Shown here one piece after another: positions 52,787 to 64,000 of a stretch of 64,000 bases of DNA (the first letter of the stretch is position 1; each line of letters begins with the position of its first letter). The notes beneath the pieces are model-generated. The model worked only from the letters and a program-made list of their open reading frames with translations, did no database searches and had not been told where the DNA came from. The translations under genes and the position numbers were made by a program. The stretch is from Xanthomonas hortorum. Lineage in GTDB: Bacteria > Pseudomonadota > Gammaproteobacteria > Xanthomonadales > Xanthomonadaceae. The stretch lies in assembly GCF_002940005.1 (NCBI RefSeq), contig NZ_MDEF01000001.1; one strand, written 5' to 3'.

Positions 52787-54961
52787 ATGGAAATCACTCT
52801 CTCCAAGAGTCTGTTGATTGCGGTGGTGCTTGCACCGCTGGTCGGCAGCATCATCGCCGGCCTGTTCGGTCGCCAGGTAGGGCGCAAGGGCGCGCAATAC
52901 GTCACCATCCTGGGCGTGGCGGTCAGCTGCGTGCTGTCGTGCCTGACGCTGTATCAACTGGTGGAGCAGGGCGCCAGCCCGTTCAACCAGAACCTGTACA
53001 CCTTCTTCGACGTGGGTAACTACTCGGCGCATGTCGGCTTCATGGTCGATCGCCTGACCGCGATGATGATGGTGGTGGTGACCTTCGTGTCGCTGCTGGT
53101 GCACATCTACACCATCGGCTACATGGAAGAAGACCCGGGTTACCAGCGCTTCTTCAGCTACATCTCGTTGTTCACCTTCTCCATGCTGACGCTGGTGATG
53201 AGCAATAACTTCCTGCAGCTGTTCTTCGGCTGGGAAGCGGTGGGCCTGGTGTCCTACCTGTTGATCGGCTTCTGGTTCAAGCGCCCGACTGCGGTGTTCG
53301 CCAACATGAAGGCGTTCCTGGTCAATCGCGTCGGCGACTTCGGCTTCATTCTCGGCATCGCCGGTGTGCTGCTGTGGTTCGGTTCGCTGGACTACTCCAC
53401 CGTGTTTGCCAACGCGACCACCATGGCCGGTGCCAAGGTGCAGCTGTTCGCAGGCCACGAGTGGAGCGTGATGACGCTGATCTGCATCTGCCTGTTCATC
53501 GGTGCGATGGGCAAGTCGGCGCAGGTGCCGCTGCACGTGTGGCTGCCGGACTCGATGGAAGGACCGACGCCGATTTCGGCACTGATCCACGCCGCGACGA
53601 TGGTGACCGCCGGCATCTTCATGGTCGCGCGCATGTCGCCGCTGTTCGAGCTGTCGGAAACCGCACTCAACTTCATCCTGTTCATCGGTGCGACCACGGC
53701 CTTCTTCACCGGCCTGATCGGCATCGTGCAGAACGACATCAAGCGCGTGGTTGCGTATTCCACGCTGTCCCAGCTCGGCTACATGACCGTGGCGCTGGGC
53801 GTGTCTGCCTACTCGGCGGCCGTGTTCCATCTGATGACGCATGCCTTCTTCAAGGCGTTGCTTTTCCTGGCAGCCGGCTCGGTCATCATCGGCATGCACC
53901 ACGAGCAGGACATGCGCAAGATGGGCGGCCTGCGCAAGTACATGAAGGTGACCTACTGGACCAGCGTGATCGGTACGTTGGCACTGGTCGGTACGCCGTT
54001 CTTCTCCGGCTTTTACTCGAAGGACACCATCATCGAGGCAACTGCGCATCATGCCCATGAGTCGCATAGCTGGATCGCGACCTATGGCTACTGGGCGGTG
54101 CTCGGCGGCGTGCTGGTCACCAGCTTCTACAGCTTCCGCCTGCTGTTCCTGACCTTCCACGGCAAGGAGCGCTTCCGCGACGCCCATGCGCATGATGCCC
54201 ATGCACACCACGACAGCGCACACACCGATGCCGAGGCGCAGGTCCACGCGCACGATAGTCATGCGCACGACGCCCATGCACACGATACCCATGGCCACGA
54301 TGACCACGGTCATGGCCATCGCGGTGCCCATGAGCCGCACGAGTCCAAGTGGGTGGTGACGCTGCCGCTGATCCTGCTGGCGATCCCTTCGGTGGCGATC
54401 GGCTTCTTCACCATCGGCCCGATGTTGTTCGGCACCGATTGGCAAGGTCACCACGCGGCGCATGCCATCAAGGGGCAGGCGGTCTCGTTCTTCACCGGCA
54501 TTGTCGATTTCTACGATCCGGCACGCGACACCGTCGGTGCACTGGCCGAAGAGTTCCATGGCCCGGTCGCCTTCGCGCTGCACGGCATGATGGCTGCGCC
54601 GTTCTTCCTGACTGTCGCTGGCCTGTTGCTGGCTGCTCTGTTCTATCTCTGGAAGCCGGAGCTGGCCACCAAGTCGCGCAAGGCGTTCGCGCCGGTCGTG
54701 TGGCTGCTGGAAAACAAGTACGGTTTCGACAAGCTCTGGATCAATGGCTTCGCCGGTGGCGGCGTGGTCCTTGGCAAGGCGTCACGTGCCATCGATACCC
54801 ATGTGGTCGACGGTGTCGTCGTCAATGGTTCTGCCCGACTGATCGACCTGGCTGCAAATCTGCTGCGTCGCACGCAATCCGGTTTCCTCTATCACTACGC
54901 CTTCGCAATGATCATCGGTTTGATCGCCTTGTTGGCGGTACTGATGCATTTCTGGCGTTGA
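52787..54961 (+). CDS. nuoL: NADH-quinone oxidoreductase subunit L with His-rich insertion
   Basis: The 724-residue antiporter-like proton-pumping subunit has the motif WEAVGLVSYLLIGFW and VPLHVWLPDSMEGPTPISAL. The usual long C-terminal lateral helix is present. Residues about 463-520 form a loop with more than 20 histidines in DAHAH/DSHAHD/HGHDDH repeats (54178-54345), far more than is standard, which is a likely metal-binding loop. The rest is ordinary. Confidence 0.95.
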   Translation: MEITLSKSLLIAVVLAPLVGSIIAGLFGRQVGRKGAQYVTILGVAVSCVLSCLTLYQLVEQGASPFNQNLYTFFDVGNYSAHVGFMVDRLTAMMMVVVTFVSLLVHIYTIGYMEEDPGYQRFFSYISLFTFSMLTLVMSNNFLQLFFGWEAVGLVSYLLIGFWFKRPTAVFANMKAFLVNRVGDFGFILGIAGVLLWFGSLDYSTVFANATTMAGAKVQLFAGHEWSVMTLICICLFIGAMGKSAQVPLHVWLPDSMEGPTPISALIHAATMVTAGIFMVARMSPLFELSETALNFILFIGATTAFFTGLIGIVQNDIKRVVAYSTLSQLGYMTVALGVSAYSAAVFHLMTHAFFKALLFLAAGSVIIGMHHEQDMRKMGGLRKYMKVTYWTSVIGTLALVGTPFFSGFYSKDTIIEATAHHAHESHSWIATYGYWAVLGGVLVTSFYSFRLLFLTFHGKERFRDAHAHDAHAHHDSAHTDAEAQVHAHDSHAHDAHAHDTHGHDDHGHGHRGAHEPHESKWVVTLPLILLAIPSVAIGFFTIGPMLFGTDWQGHHAAHAIKGQAVSFFTGIVDFYDPARDTVGALAEEFHGPVAFALHGMMAAPFFLTVAGLLLAALFYLWKPELATKSRKAFAPVVWLLENKYGFDKLWINGFAGGGVVLGKASRAIDTHVVDGVVVNGSARLIDLAANLLRRTQSGFLYHYAFAMIIGLIALLAVLMHFWR

Positions 54962-54981
54962 CCTGTACGGAATAAGAAAAC

Positions 54982-56484
54982 GTGTCGAACTGGCCTTTAC
55001 TGTCTATCTTGATCTGGCTGCCGATTATCGGTGGCGCCCTGATCCTTGCGTTGCGCAACGCCGAGACTGCCCGCTGGGCATCCTTGGCGGTGGCGGTGGC
55101 GACCTTTGTGTTGAGTCTGCCGCTGCTGGGCTACGACACCGCCAATGACGCCCTGCAATTCGTCGAACTGCATGCCTGGATTCCGGCCTACAACATCGGT
55201 TACAACCTGGGCGTGGACGGCATCGCGGTCGCGTTGATCGTGCTGACCACACTGGTGACGGTGCTGGCCCTGATCGGCGCCTGGCGCTCGATCGACAAGC
55301 GCGTCAATCAGTATGTTGCGGCGTTCCTGATCCTGGAAGGCGTCACGCTGGGCATCTTCGCTGCCACCGACGCGATGCTGTTCTATGTCTTCTTCGAAGC
55401 CATGCTGATCCCGATGTTCCTGATCATCGGTGTCTGGGGCGGCCCGCGACGTATCTACGCGGCGATGAAGTTCTTCCTGTACACCTTCCTCGGCTCGGTG
55501 CTGATGCTGGTGGGCCTGGTCTACCTGTATCTGAAGGGCGGCAGCTTCCAGCTTGCCGACCTGTACGCGCTGCAGCTGACCGCCAAGGAGCAGACCTGGA
55601 TCTTCTTCGCGTTCCTGATCGCCTTCGCAGTCAAGGTGCCGATGTTCCCGGTGCATACCTGGCTGCCCGATGCGCACGTCGAGGCCCCGACCGCCGGTTC
55701 GGTGATCCTGGCCGCGATCGCGTTGAAGATCGGTGGCTACGGCTTCCTGCGCTTCAACCTGCCGATCGTGCCGGACGCCAGCCATGAGTTCGCCTGGTTG
55801 GTCATCACGCTGTCGCTGATCGCGGTGATCTACGTCGGCCTGGTGGCGTTGGTACAGGACGACATGAAGAAGCTGGTGGCGTATTCGTCCATCGCGCACA
55901 TGGGCTTCGTCACTCTCGGCACCTTTATCGCCTTCACCCTGGTGCGCGACTACGGCAGCACCGACGCCGCACGCCTGGGCCTGCAGGGCGCAATGGTGCA
56001 GATGATTTCGCATGGTTTCGTGTCCGGTGCGATGTTCTCCTGCATCGGCGTGCTGTACGACCGCATGCATACCCGCCGCATCGCCGATTACGGCGGCGTG
56101 GTCAACGTGATGCCGTGGTTTGCTACCTTCGCCATGCTGTTCTTCATGGCCAATGCCGGCCTGCCGGGTACCAGCGGTTTCGTCGGCGAGTTCATGGTGA
56201 TCCTGGCCAGCTTCCAGAAACACCCGTTGATCGCCTTCGGCGCGGCCACTACCTTGGTGATCACTGCGGCTTACACCTTGTGGCTCTACAAGCGCGTGTT
56301 CTTCGGTGAAGTGGCCAACGCACACGTGGCCGAGTTGAAGGACATCAATGGCCGTGAGGCATTCGTGCTGGGGGTGTTCGCCGTTGGCGTGCTGGCCCTG
56401 GGCCTGTATCCGAAGCCGCTGACCGATCTGATGGAACCATCGATCGCCAAGCTGGCTACCCAGATTGCCGCGACCAAGCTGTAA
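54982..56484 (+). CDS. nuoM: NADH-quinone oxidoreductase subunit M
   Basis: The 500-residue antiporter-like membrane subunit has the conserved FFEAMLIPMFLIIG and VPMFPVHTWLPDAHVEAP motifs. It starts at GTG 54982, 20 bases after nuoL. Confidence 0.96.
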   Translation: MSNWPLLSILIWLPIIGGALILALRNAETARWASLAVAVATFVLSLPLLGYDTANDALQFVELHAWIPAYNIGYNLGVDGIAVALIVLTTLVTVLALIGAWRSIDKRVNQYVAAFLILEGVTLGIFAATDAMLFYVFFEAMLIPMFLIIGVWGGPRRIYAAMKFFLYTFLGSVLMLVGLVYLYLKGGSFQLADLYALQLTAKEQTWIFFAFLIAFAVKVPMFPVHTWLPDAHVEAPTAGSVILAAIALKIGGYGFLRFNLPIVPDASHEFAWLVITLSLIAVIYVGLVALVQDDMKKLVAYSSIAHMGFVTLGTFIAFTLVRDYGSTDAARLGLQGAMVQMISHGFVSGAMFSCIGVLYDRMHTRRIADYGGVVNVMPWFATFAMLFFMANAGLPGTSGFVGEFMVILASFQKHPLIAFGAATTLVITAAYTLWLYKRVFFGEVANAHVAELKDINGREAFVLGVFAVGVLALGLYPKPLTDLMEPSIAKLATQIAATKL

Positions 56485-56517
56485 CTGCTTGCCGTACGTA
56501 CCGATTTTCAGGATTTG

Positions 56518-57981
56518 ATGATGACCACGCCAACGCTCGCGCCGTTGACCACCGCTGACCTGGCTCCGCTCGCACCGGAGCTGGTGCTGATCGGCGGCGC
56601 CTTTGCTCTGTTGATGCTCGATCTGTTTATGAGCCAGCGGCACAAGGTCTGGACCCACCTGTTCTCCGTGGCTGTGTTGGCCGTGGTGTTCGCGTTGCTG
56701 GCGACCGGAACGGGCGGGCAGGGCGAAGCCTTCCACGGCATGTTCGTCCGAGACACCGCCGCCGACGTCATGAAGACGGTGATCGTGCTGGTCAGCGGCC
56801 TGAGCTTGGTCTACGGCTGGACGTACCTGCGCGAACGCAATCTCTATCAGGGCGAAATCCCGGTGCTGGTGCTGTTCGCCACCGCCGGCATGATGCTGCT
56901 GGCCTCGGCAGGCAGCCTGCTGATGGTGTATCTGGGCCTGGAACTGCTGGCCCTGTGCTCGTACGCCCTGGTCGCGTCCAATCGCGATAACGGCCTGGCC
57001 ACCGAAGCGGCGATGAAGTATTTCGTGCTTGGTTCGCTGGCGTCGGGTCTGCTGCTGTACGGAATGTCGCTGGTCTACGGCGCTACCGGCACGTTGAGCC
57101 TGGCGGGTATCCACGACGCGATCGAAGGCTCCAACGAGCGCACGCTGCTGCTGACCGGCACCATCTTCATGATCGCCGGCGTGGCCTTCAAGCTGGGTGC
57201 GGCGCCGTTCCACATGTGGCTGCCCGACGTGTATCAGGGTGCGCCCGCACCGATCGCGTTGTTCATCAGTTCCGCGCCCAAGCTGGCTGCCTTCGGTATG
57301 GCCTATCGCCTGCTCGAAGTCGGCATGGGTCCGTTGTCGCCGCAGTGGCATCTGTTGATCGGCGGCCTGTCGGCACTGTCGCTGGTGATCGGCAACCTGA
57401 TGGCGATTGCGCAGACCAATCTCAAGCGCATGCTCGCGTATTCGACTGTCTCGCATATCGGCTTTTTGTTGATGGGCGTGGCCGGTGGCGGCGAAGAAGG
57501 CTATGCCGCCGCGATGTTCTACGCAGTGAGCTACACCATCATGTCGACCGCTGCGTTCGGCGCCATCATCGCGTTGTCGCGTAACGGGTTTGAAGCCGAG
57601 AACATCGACGACTTCAAAGGGCTTAACGCACGCAATCCATGGATGGCCGGCCTGGTGCTGTGCATCATGGCTTCGCTTGCAGGTATCCCGCCGTTCCTCG
57701 GTTTCTGGACCAAGCTTGCCGTGTTGGGCGCCGCGGTGAAGGGCGATATGTTGTGGCTGGCGTTGGTCGGCGTGCTCTGCGCGGTGATCGGTGCGTACTA
57801 CTATCTGCGTGTCATCAAGGTCATGTACTTCGATGAGCCGGTGGGTGAGCCGTTGCCGGCCAACAACGACCGTGTGCTTGGTACCGTCCTCGGCGTCAAC
57901 GCACTCGCACTGCTGGCACTCGGTCTGGCCTGGAGCCCGATCATGGTGTGGTGCCAGCGCGCATTTGCGGGGCTTGCGTAA
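56518..57981 (+). CDS. nuoN: NADH-quinone oxidoreductase subunit N
   Basis: The 487-residue antiporter-like subunit has LGLELLALCSYALVAS and APFHMWLPDVYQGAP. It is the last nuo gene. The start is ATG 56518 or the next ATG at 56521; an AGGA site lies a few bases upstream. Confidence 0.95.
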   Translation: MMTTPTLAPLTTADLAPLAPELVLIGGAFALLMLDLFMSQRHKVWTHLFSVAVLAVVFALLATGTGGQGEAFHGMFVRDTAADVMKTVIVLVSGLSLVYGWTYLRERNLYQGEIPVLVLFATAGMMLLASAGSLLMVYLGLELLALCSYALVASNRDNGLATEAAMKYFVLGSLASGLLLYGMSLVYGATGTLSLAGIHDAIEGSNERTLLLTGTIFMIAGVAFKLGAAPFHMWLPDVYQGAPAPIALFISSAPKLAAFGMAYRLLEVGMGPLSPQWHLLIGGLSALSLVIGNLMAIAQTNLKRMLAYSTVSHIGFLLMGVAGGGEEGYAAAMFYAVSYTIMSTAAFGAIIALSRNGFEAENIDDFKGLNARNPWMAGLVLCIMASLAGIPPFLGFWTKLAVLGAAVKGDMLWLALVGVLCAVIGAYYYLRVIKVMYFDEPVGEPLPANNDRVLGTVLGVNALALLALGLAWSPIMVWCQRAFAGLA

Positions 57982-58184
57982 GACTTACGTGCCTGCATAC
58001 CGTTGTGGGCGCGTGCGTCAGGCACGCCTCTGACGCGTTACTGAAATAAAGTCGTGATTGCTGTTTCGTTTTTGTTGCAATGCGGTTATCATTTGCCGCG
58101 ACGTTGAAGACCTCCAAGGTTTTCAATCGATGAAAAACTAGGGCTTGCAATTGCCGCTCAAGTTCTTCATAATTCCGCTTCTGC

Positions 58185-58261
58185 TGCGGGGTGGAGCAGT
58201 CTGGCAGCTCGTCGGGCTCATAACCCGAAGGTCGCAGGTTCAAATCCTGCCCCCGCTACCA
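58185..58261 (+). tRNA. tRNA-fMet (anticodon CAT)
   Basis: The 77-base tRNA folds normally. The anticodon loop CTCATAA is closed by three G-C pairs (GGG/CCC), and the 1-72 position is unpaired (T opposite T), both marks of an initiator tRNA. The T-arm GCAGG-TTCAAAT-CCTGC and the encoded CCA are complete. Confidence 0.95.
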
Positions 58262-58346
58262 AGTTTGAATTGCTGCTTTAATGCAGTGTGCCTTAGGGCA
58301 GCAGTTCATGTTCTTGGATCGCAAAGACGCATGTTCCCGTCTATGC

Positions 58347-58373
58347 GCCGACCCTGAGAGGTCGGGCTTTTTT
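58347..58373 (+). terminator. Rho-independent terminator after tRNA-fMet
   Basis: Stem GCCGACC/GGTCGGGC with loop ctgaga is followed by six T residues. It lies between the tRNA and rimP. Confidence 0.8.
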
Positions 58374-58378
58374 CACGC

Positions 58379-58406
58379 AAGGGGCCCATCGGGCCCCTTG
58401 TTTTTT
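58379..58406 (+). terminator. Second Rho-independent terminator before rimP
   Basis: Perfect 9-bp stem AAGGGGCCC/GGGCCCCTT with loop atc, then G and six T residues. With the preceding one it makes a tandem terminator; it could also be an attenuator in the rimP leader. Confidence 0.85.
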
Positions 58407-58472
58407 CCGGAACCGGAAAGTTTGCTGCCGGTTGCCGGGGTTCTACTGGCAATCATTTGATCAGGGCAGTCT

Positions 58473-59063
58473 GTGAGCGAAAAAGCGACCGAAATCGCGA
58501 ATCTGCTGAGTCCAACGGTTGAGTCCTTGGGCTTGGAACTACTGGGTGTGGAATATCTTCCCGCTCCAGGTGGCGCCACGTTGCGTCTGTATATCGATGT
58601 GCCGCTGGCCGAACAGCCCGAGCGTGTGATCAACGTCGATGACTGCGAGCGCGTTAGCCGCGAAGTCTCCGCCCAGCTCGACGTCGAAGATCCCATCACC
58701 GGCAACTACACGCTTGAAGTGTCTTCGCCGGGTGTGGACCGCCCCTTGTTTACGCTTGAGCAGTTCGCGCGTCATGTCGGCGAGTCCGCAAAGATCGTGT
58801 TGAAGCTGGCGCAGGATGGTCGGCGCCGCTTTCAGGGCAAGATCCTGCGGATCGAGGCGGAGGCCGACGCCGTGGTGTTTGCCATCGACGGCAAGGACGT
58901 GCAGATCGGCTTCGACAACATCGACAAGGCGCGCATCCTGCCGGATTGGGTCGCTTTGGGCCTGGCGCCGCAAAAACCGAATAAGCCCGGCCCGAAAAAA
59001 CCCGGGCACGAGAAGAAGAAACCATCCAACGAGTCGGCGGCTGGCAAGCCGCGCGCGGAGTGA
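58473..59063 (+). CDS. rimP: Ribosome maturation factor RimP
   Basis: The 196-residue protein helps 30S subunit maturation. RimP motifs include LLGVEYLPAPGG, DDCERVSREVSAQLDVEDPI and YTLEVSSPGVDRPLF. It starts at GTG 58473. A lysine-rich tail of about 30 residues extends beyond the usual length of about 150. Confidence 0.95.
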   Translation: MSEKATEIANLLSPTVESLGLELLGVEYLPAPGGATLRLYIDVPLAEQPERVINVDDCERVSREVSAQLDVEDPITGNYTLEVSSPGVDRPLFTLEQFARHVGESAKIVLKLAQDGRRRFQGKILRIEAEADAVVFAIDGKDVQIGFDNIDKARILPDWVALGLAPQKPNKPGPKKPGHEKKKPSNESAAGKPRAE

Positions 59064-59067
59064 CTAA

Positions 59068-60579
59068 ATGAGCAAGGAACTTTTGCTGGTAGTGGATGCG
59101 GTGGCCAACGAAAAGGGCGTGCCGCGCGAAGTGATCTTCGATGCGATCGAGGCCGCGTTGGCTTCCGCAGCGAAGAAGCGCTATCCCGACCAGGACGTGC
59201 TGGCGCGCGTGACCATCGATCACAAGGACGGTAACTACGAAACCTACCGTCGTTGGGAAGTGGTTGCCGACGATGTGGTGATGGAGTCGCCGGATCGCCA
59301 GGTGCGTCTGATGGATGCCATCGACGAAGCCGACGGCGTGGATGTGGGCGACTACATCGAAGAACAGATCGAAAATCCGGATTTCGGCCGTATCGCCGCG
59401 CAGGCTGCCAAGCAGGTGATCGTGCAGCGTGTGCGCGAAGCCGAGCGTCAGCAGGTTGTGGACGCATGGAAGGATCGCGTCGGCGAATTGATCACCGGTG
59501 TGGTCAAGCGTGCCGAGCGCGGCAATATCTTTGTCGATCTGGGCGGCAATGCCGAAGCCTTCATTCCGAAGGATAAGGGCATCCCGCGCGATGTGCTGCG
59601 CCCGGGCGACCGCGTACGCGGCTATCTGGCCGAAGTGCGTTCCGAACCACGTGGCCCGCAGCTGTTCATCAGCCGCGCCGCGCCGGAATTCATGATCGAG
59701 CTGTTCAAGCTCGAAGTGCCGGAAGTGGGCCAGGGCCTGGTCGAGATCAAGGCCTGTGCCCGCGACCCGGGCGACCGCGCCAAGATCGCCGTGATCGCGC
59801 ACGACACCCGCACCGATCCGATCGGCGCATGCATCGGTATGCGCGGTTCGCGCGTACAGGCGGTGTCCAACGAGCTCAATGGCGAGCGCGTGGACATCGT
59901 GTTGTGGAACGAGAACCCGGCCAACTTCGTCATCAATGCGATGGCACCGGCCGAAGTGCAGTCGATCATCGTCGATGAAGACAAGCATTCGATGGACCTG
60001 GCCGTGGCAGAAGATCGCCTGGCCCAGGCGATCGGCAAGGGCGGCCAGAACGTACGTCTAGCCAGCCGCCTGACCGGTTGGCAGCTCAACGTGATGACCG
60101 CCGACCAGGTGGCCGCCAAGTCCGAAGCCGAACAGACCTCCGCGCGCCAGTTGTTCATGGATCGCCTGGAAGTGGACGAAGAAATCGCAGCGATTCTGGT
60201 GACCGAAGGTTTCAATACGGTCGAAGAAATCGCCTACGTGCCGGTCGGCGAGTTGCTGGCGGTGGAAGGCTTCGACGAAGACATCGTCGAAGAGTTGCGT
60301 GCCCGTGCCCGCGATGCGCTGCTCAACGCCGCGCTGGCCGAGGAAGAAGGCCTGGAAGGAACTCAGCCCACCGAGGACCTGCTGGCGCTGGAGGGGATGG
60401 ACGAGGAAACGGCCTTTGCTCTGGCCGAGCACGGCGTGCGCACCAGCGAGGACTTGTCCGACCTGGCAGCGGACGAGATCGTCGACTTCGGCATCGAGGG
60501 CTTGACCCAGGAGCGCGCCGCGGCGCTGATCCTGGCGGCCCGCGCCGAGGAGATCGCCCGTTTGGAGCGCGGCGAATGA
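59068..60579 (+). CDS. nusA: Transcription termination/antitermination factor NusA
   Basis: The 503-residue RNA-polymerase-binding protein has the N-terminal domain, S1 domain (RVGELITGVVKRAERGNIFVD), KH domains (GACIGMRGSRVQAVSNELNG; QAIGKGGQNVRLAS) and two acidic C-terminal repeats. It lies four bases after rimP, in the standard rimP-nusA-infB order. Confidence 0.97.
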   Translation: MSKELLLVVDAVANEKGVPREVIFDAIEAALASAAKKRYPDQDVLARVTIDHKDGNYETYRRWEVVADDVVMESPDRQVRLMDAIDEADGVDVGDYIEEQIENPDFGRIAAQAAKQVIVQRVREAERQQVVDAWKDRVGELITGVVKRAERGNIFVDLGGNAEAFIPKDKGIPRDVLRPGDRVRGYLAEVRSEPRGPQLFISRAAPEFMIELFKLEVPEVGQGLVEIKACARDPGDRAKIAVIAHDTRTDPIGACIGMRGSRVQAVSNELNGERVDIVLWNENPANFVINAMAPAEVQSIIVDEDKHSMDLAVAEDRLAQAIGKGGQNVRLASRLTGWQLNVMTADQVAAKSEAEQTSARQLFMDRLEVDEEIAAILVTEGFNTVEEIAYVPVGELLAVEGFDEDIVEELRARARDALLNAALAEEEGLEGTQPTEDLLALEGMDEETAFALAEHGVRTSEDLSDLAADEIVDFGIEGLTQERAAALILAARAEEIARLERGE

Positions 60580-60674
60580 GCCGGCAATGAACCGCGCCCT
60601 GACCCCATCAGGGCTTAGAATCAGCGCTTCCCTTGCTCTGGGCGAGGGGGCGCCAACCAGATCATAGGATCCGA

Positions 60675-63386
<2,712 letters not shown>

Positions 63387-63559
63387 CGGCTGCGGCTGTC
63401 ATGGCGACCGGGGCCTGCGGGCTCCGGAGTCGGCAAGCTGGAGTCGGTAACGCCCGATTTTTGGACAGCACGTTTTGCAAGGCGAGGGCGGCATGGCCGC
63501 CCACGTTCGTTTTTGGCTTCGGTGCCATCTGGCCCTCCGAATCAACCAGGTCCACGACC

Positions 63560-63952
63560 ATGCCAACCAAATCATTCCATCGCACCGACCGCGTCTCGGC
63601 GCAGGTGCGTCGCGACCTCGGCACGATCGTGCACGCGGCCGTGCGCGATCACGGCCTGCCGTCGGTCAGTGTGTCCGATGTCGAAGTCACCCGCGACCTT
63701 GCGCATGCCAAGGTGTTCGTCACCGCGCTGCAGCAGGAGCGCTCGGTCGAAGCGGTCAAGGGGCTCAAGGAAATCGCTGGTCAGCTGCGCACGCAGTTGG
63801 CGCGTGCGATGAAGCTGCGTCACGTGCCCGAGCTGCACTTTCATTACGACGATTCGGTCGATCGCGGCGAACGCATCGACAACCTGTTGCGTGACCTGGA
63901 CGATATCGGCCCCGAGGCCACGTCCAGCGACGAAGACGCCGAGCAGCGCTAA
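63560..63952 (+). CDS. rbfA: 30S ribosome-binding factor RbfA
   Basis: The 130-residue protein acts in late 30S maturation. It has a KH-like fold with the motifs RTDRVSAQVRRDLGTIVHAA, VEVTRDLAHAKVFVTAL and the end HVPELHFHYDDSVDRGERID. The start is MPTKSFHR; a longer frame overlapping infB is not used. Confidence 0.95.
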   Translation: MPTKSFHRTDRVSAQVRRDLGTIVHAAVRDHGLPSVSVSDVEVTRDLAHAKVFVTALQQERSVEAVKGLKEIAGQLRTQLARAMKLRHVPELHFHYDDSVDRGERIDNLLRDLDDIGPEATSSDEDAEQR

Positions 63953-64000
63953 GGAAGGTCTGAATAACGCGGCCTGAGAGCGCGGAATGTCGCGTCGTTG

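Overview
The window reads as a Xanthomonas (Xanthomonadaceae) chromosome segment in two parts. Bases from about 43034 to the end are conserved chromosome: the complete nuoA-nuoN operon for NADH:quinone oxidoreductase (complex I), an initiator tRNA-Met, and the translation/transcription cluster rimP-nusA-infB-rbfA. Bases 1 to about 43033 are an integrated mobile element, most likely an ICE or a plasmid-derived genomic island. It ends in a tRNA-Leu 3'-end remnant (43010-43033) directly upstream of nuoA. The far (left) end of the element is outside the window.

Element layout, left to right. (1) 1-2450: a lasso-peptide cluster on the minus strand, order A-B-C. It holds a 50-residue precursor whose predicted core starts Gly1 and has its only usable acceptor at Glu7, which implies a seven-residue ring like the xanthomonins. 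(2) 2716-4879: a secreted transglutaminase-like protein, an orphan Rhs-core protein with a JAB-like tail, and a lipoprotein, translationally linked. (3) 4908-5693: an abortive-infection (Abi-C-like) protein. (4) 5918-10927: a giant DNA methylase/SNF2-type helicase. (5) 11495-19316: a degenerate tyrosine recombinase, a DUF1173-type protein, a protein resembling recombination directionality factors, and an Mre11/Rad50-like nuclease-ATPase pair. (6) 19434-25717: a set of minus-strand accessory genes including RadC, mostly unknown, several preceded by GC-rich leader hairpins. (7) 26239-28847: small genes, a dnaE2 relic, an N6-methylase-like protein and a divergent DUF3800-like protein. (8) 29220-35838: a PRTRC cassette (ParB, E, C, F, B, A, ThiF plus two small proteins). 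Its actin-like partner D/StbA lies apart at 39538, beyond a full tyrosine recombinase (36849-37997). (9) 40548-42036: small genes and a GntR regulator, then about 1 kb without genes to the attachment site.

Four copies of a structured RNA are scattered through the element: one or two covarying hairpins followed by a nearly invariant 22-nt tail. They lie upstream of the methylase/helicase, radC, a minus-strand gene set and the integrase. This matches what is known of the radC RNA motif.

How it works together: the integrase, the directionality-like factor and the tRNA-Leu site would serve integration and excision. The PRTRC/StbA genes probably serve maintenance. The methylase/helicase, Mre11/Rad50 pair, RadC and methylase process or protect DNA. 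The lasso cluster, Rhs/lipoprotein set and Abi gene are cargo. No conjugation (type IV secretion) genes are visible here, so self-transfer cannot be judged from this window.
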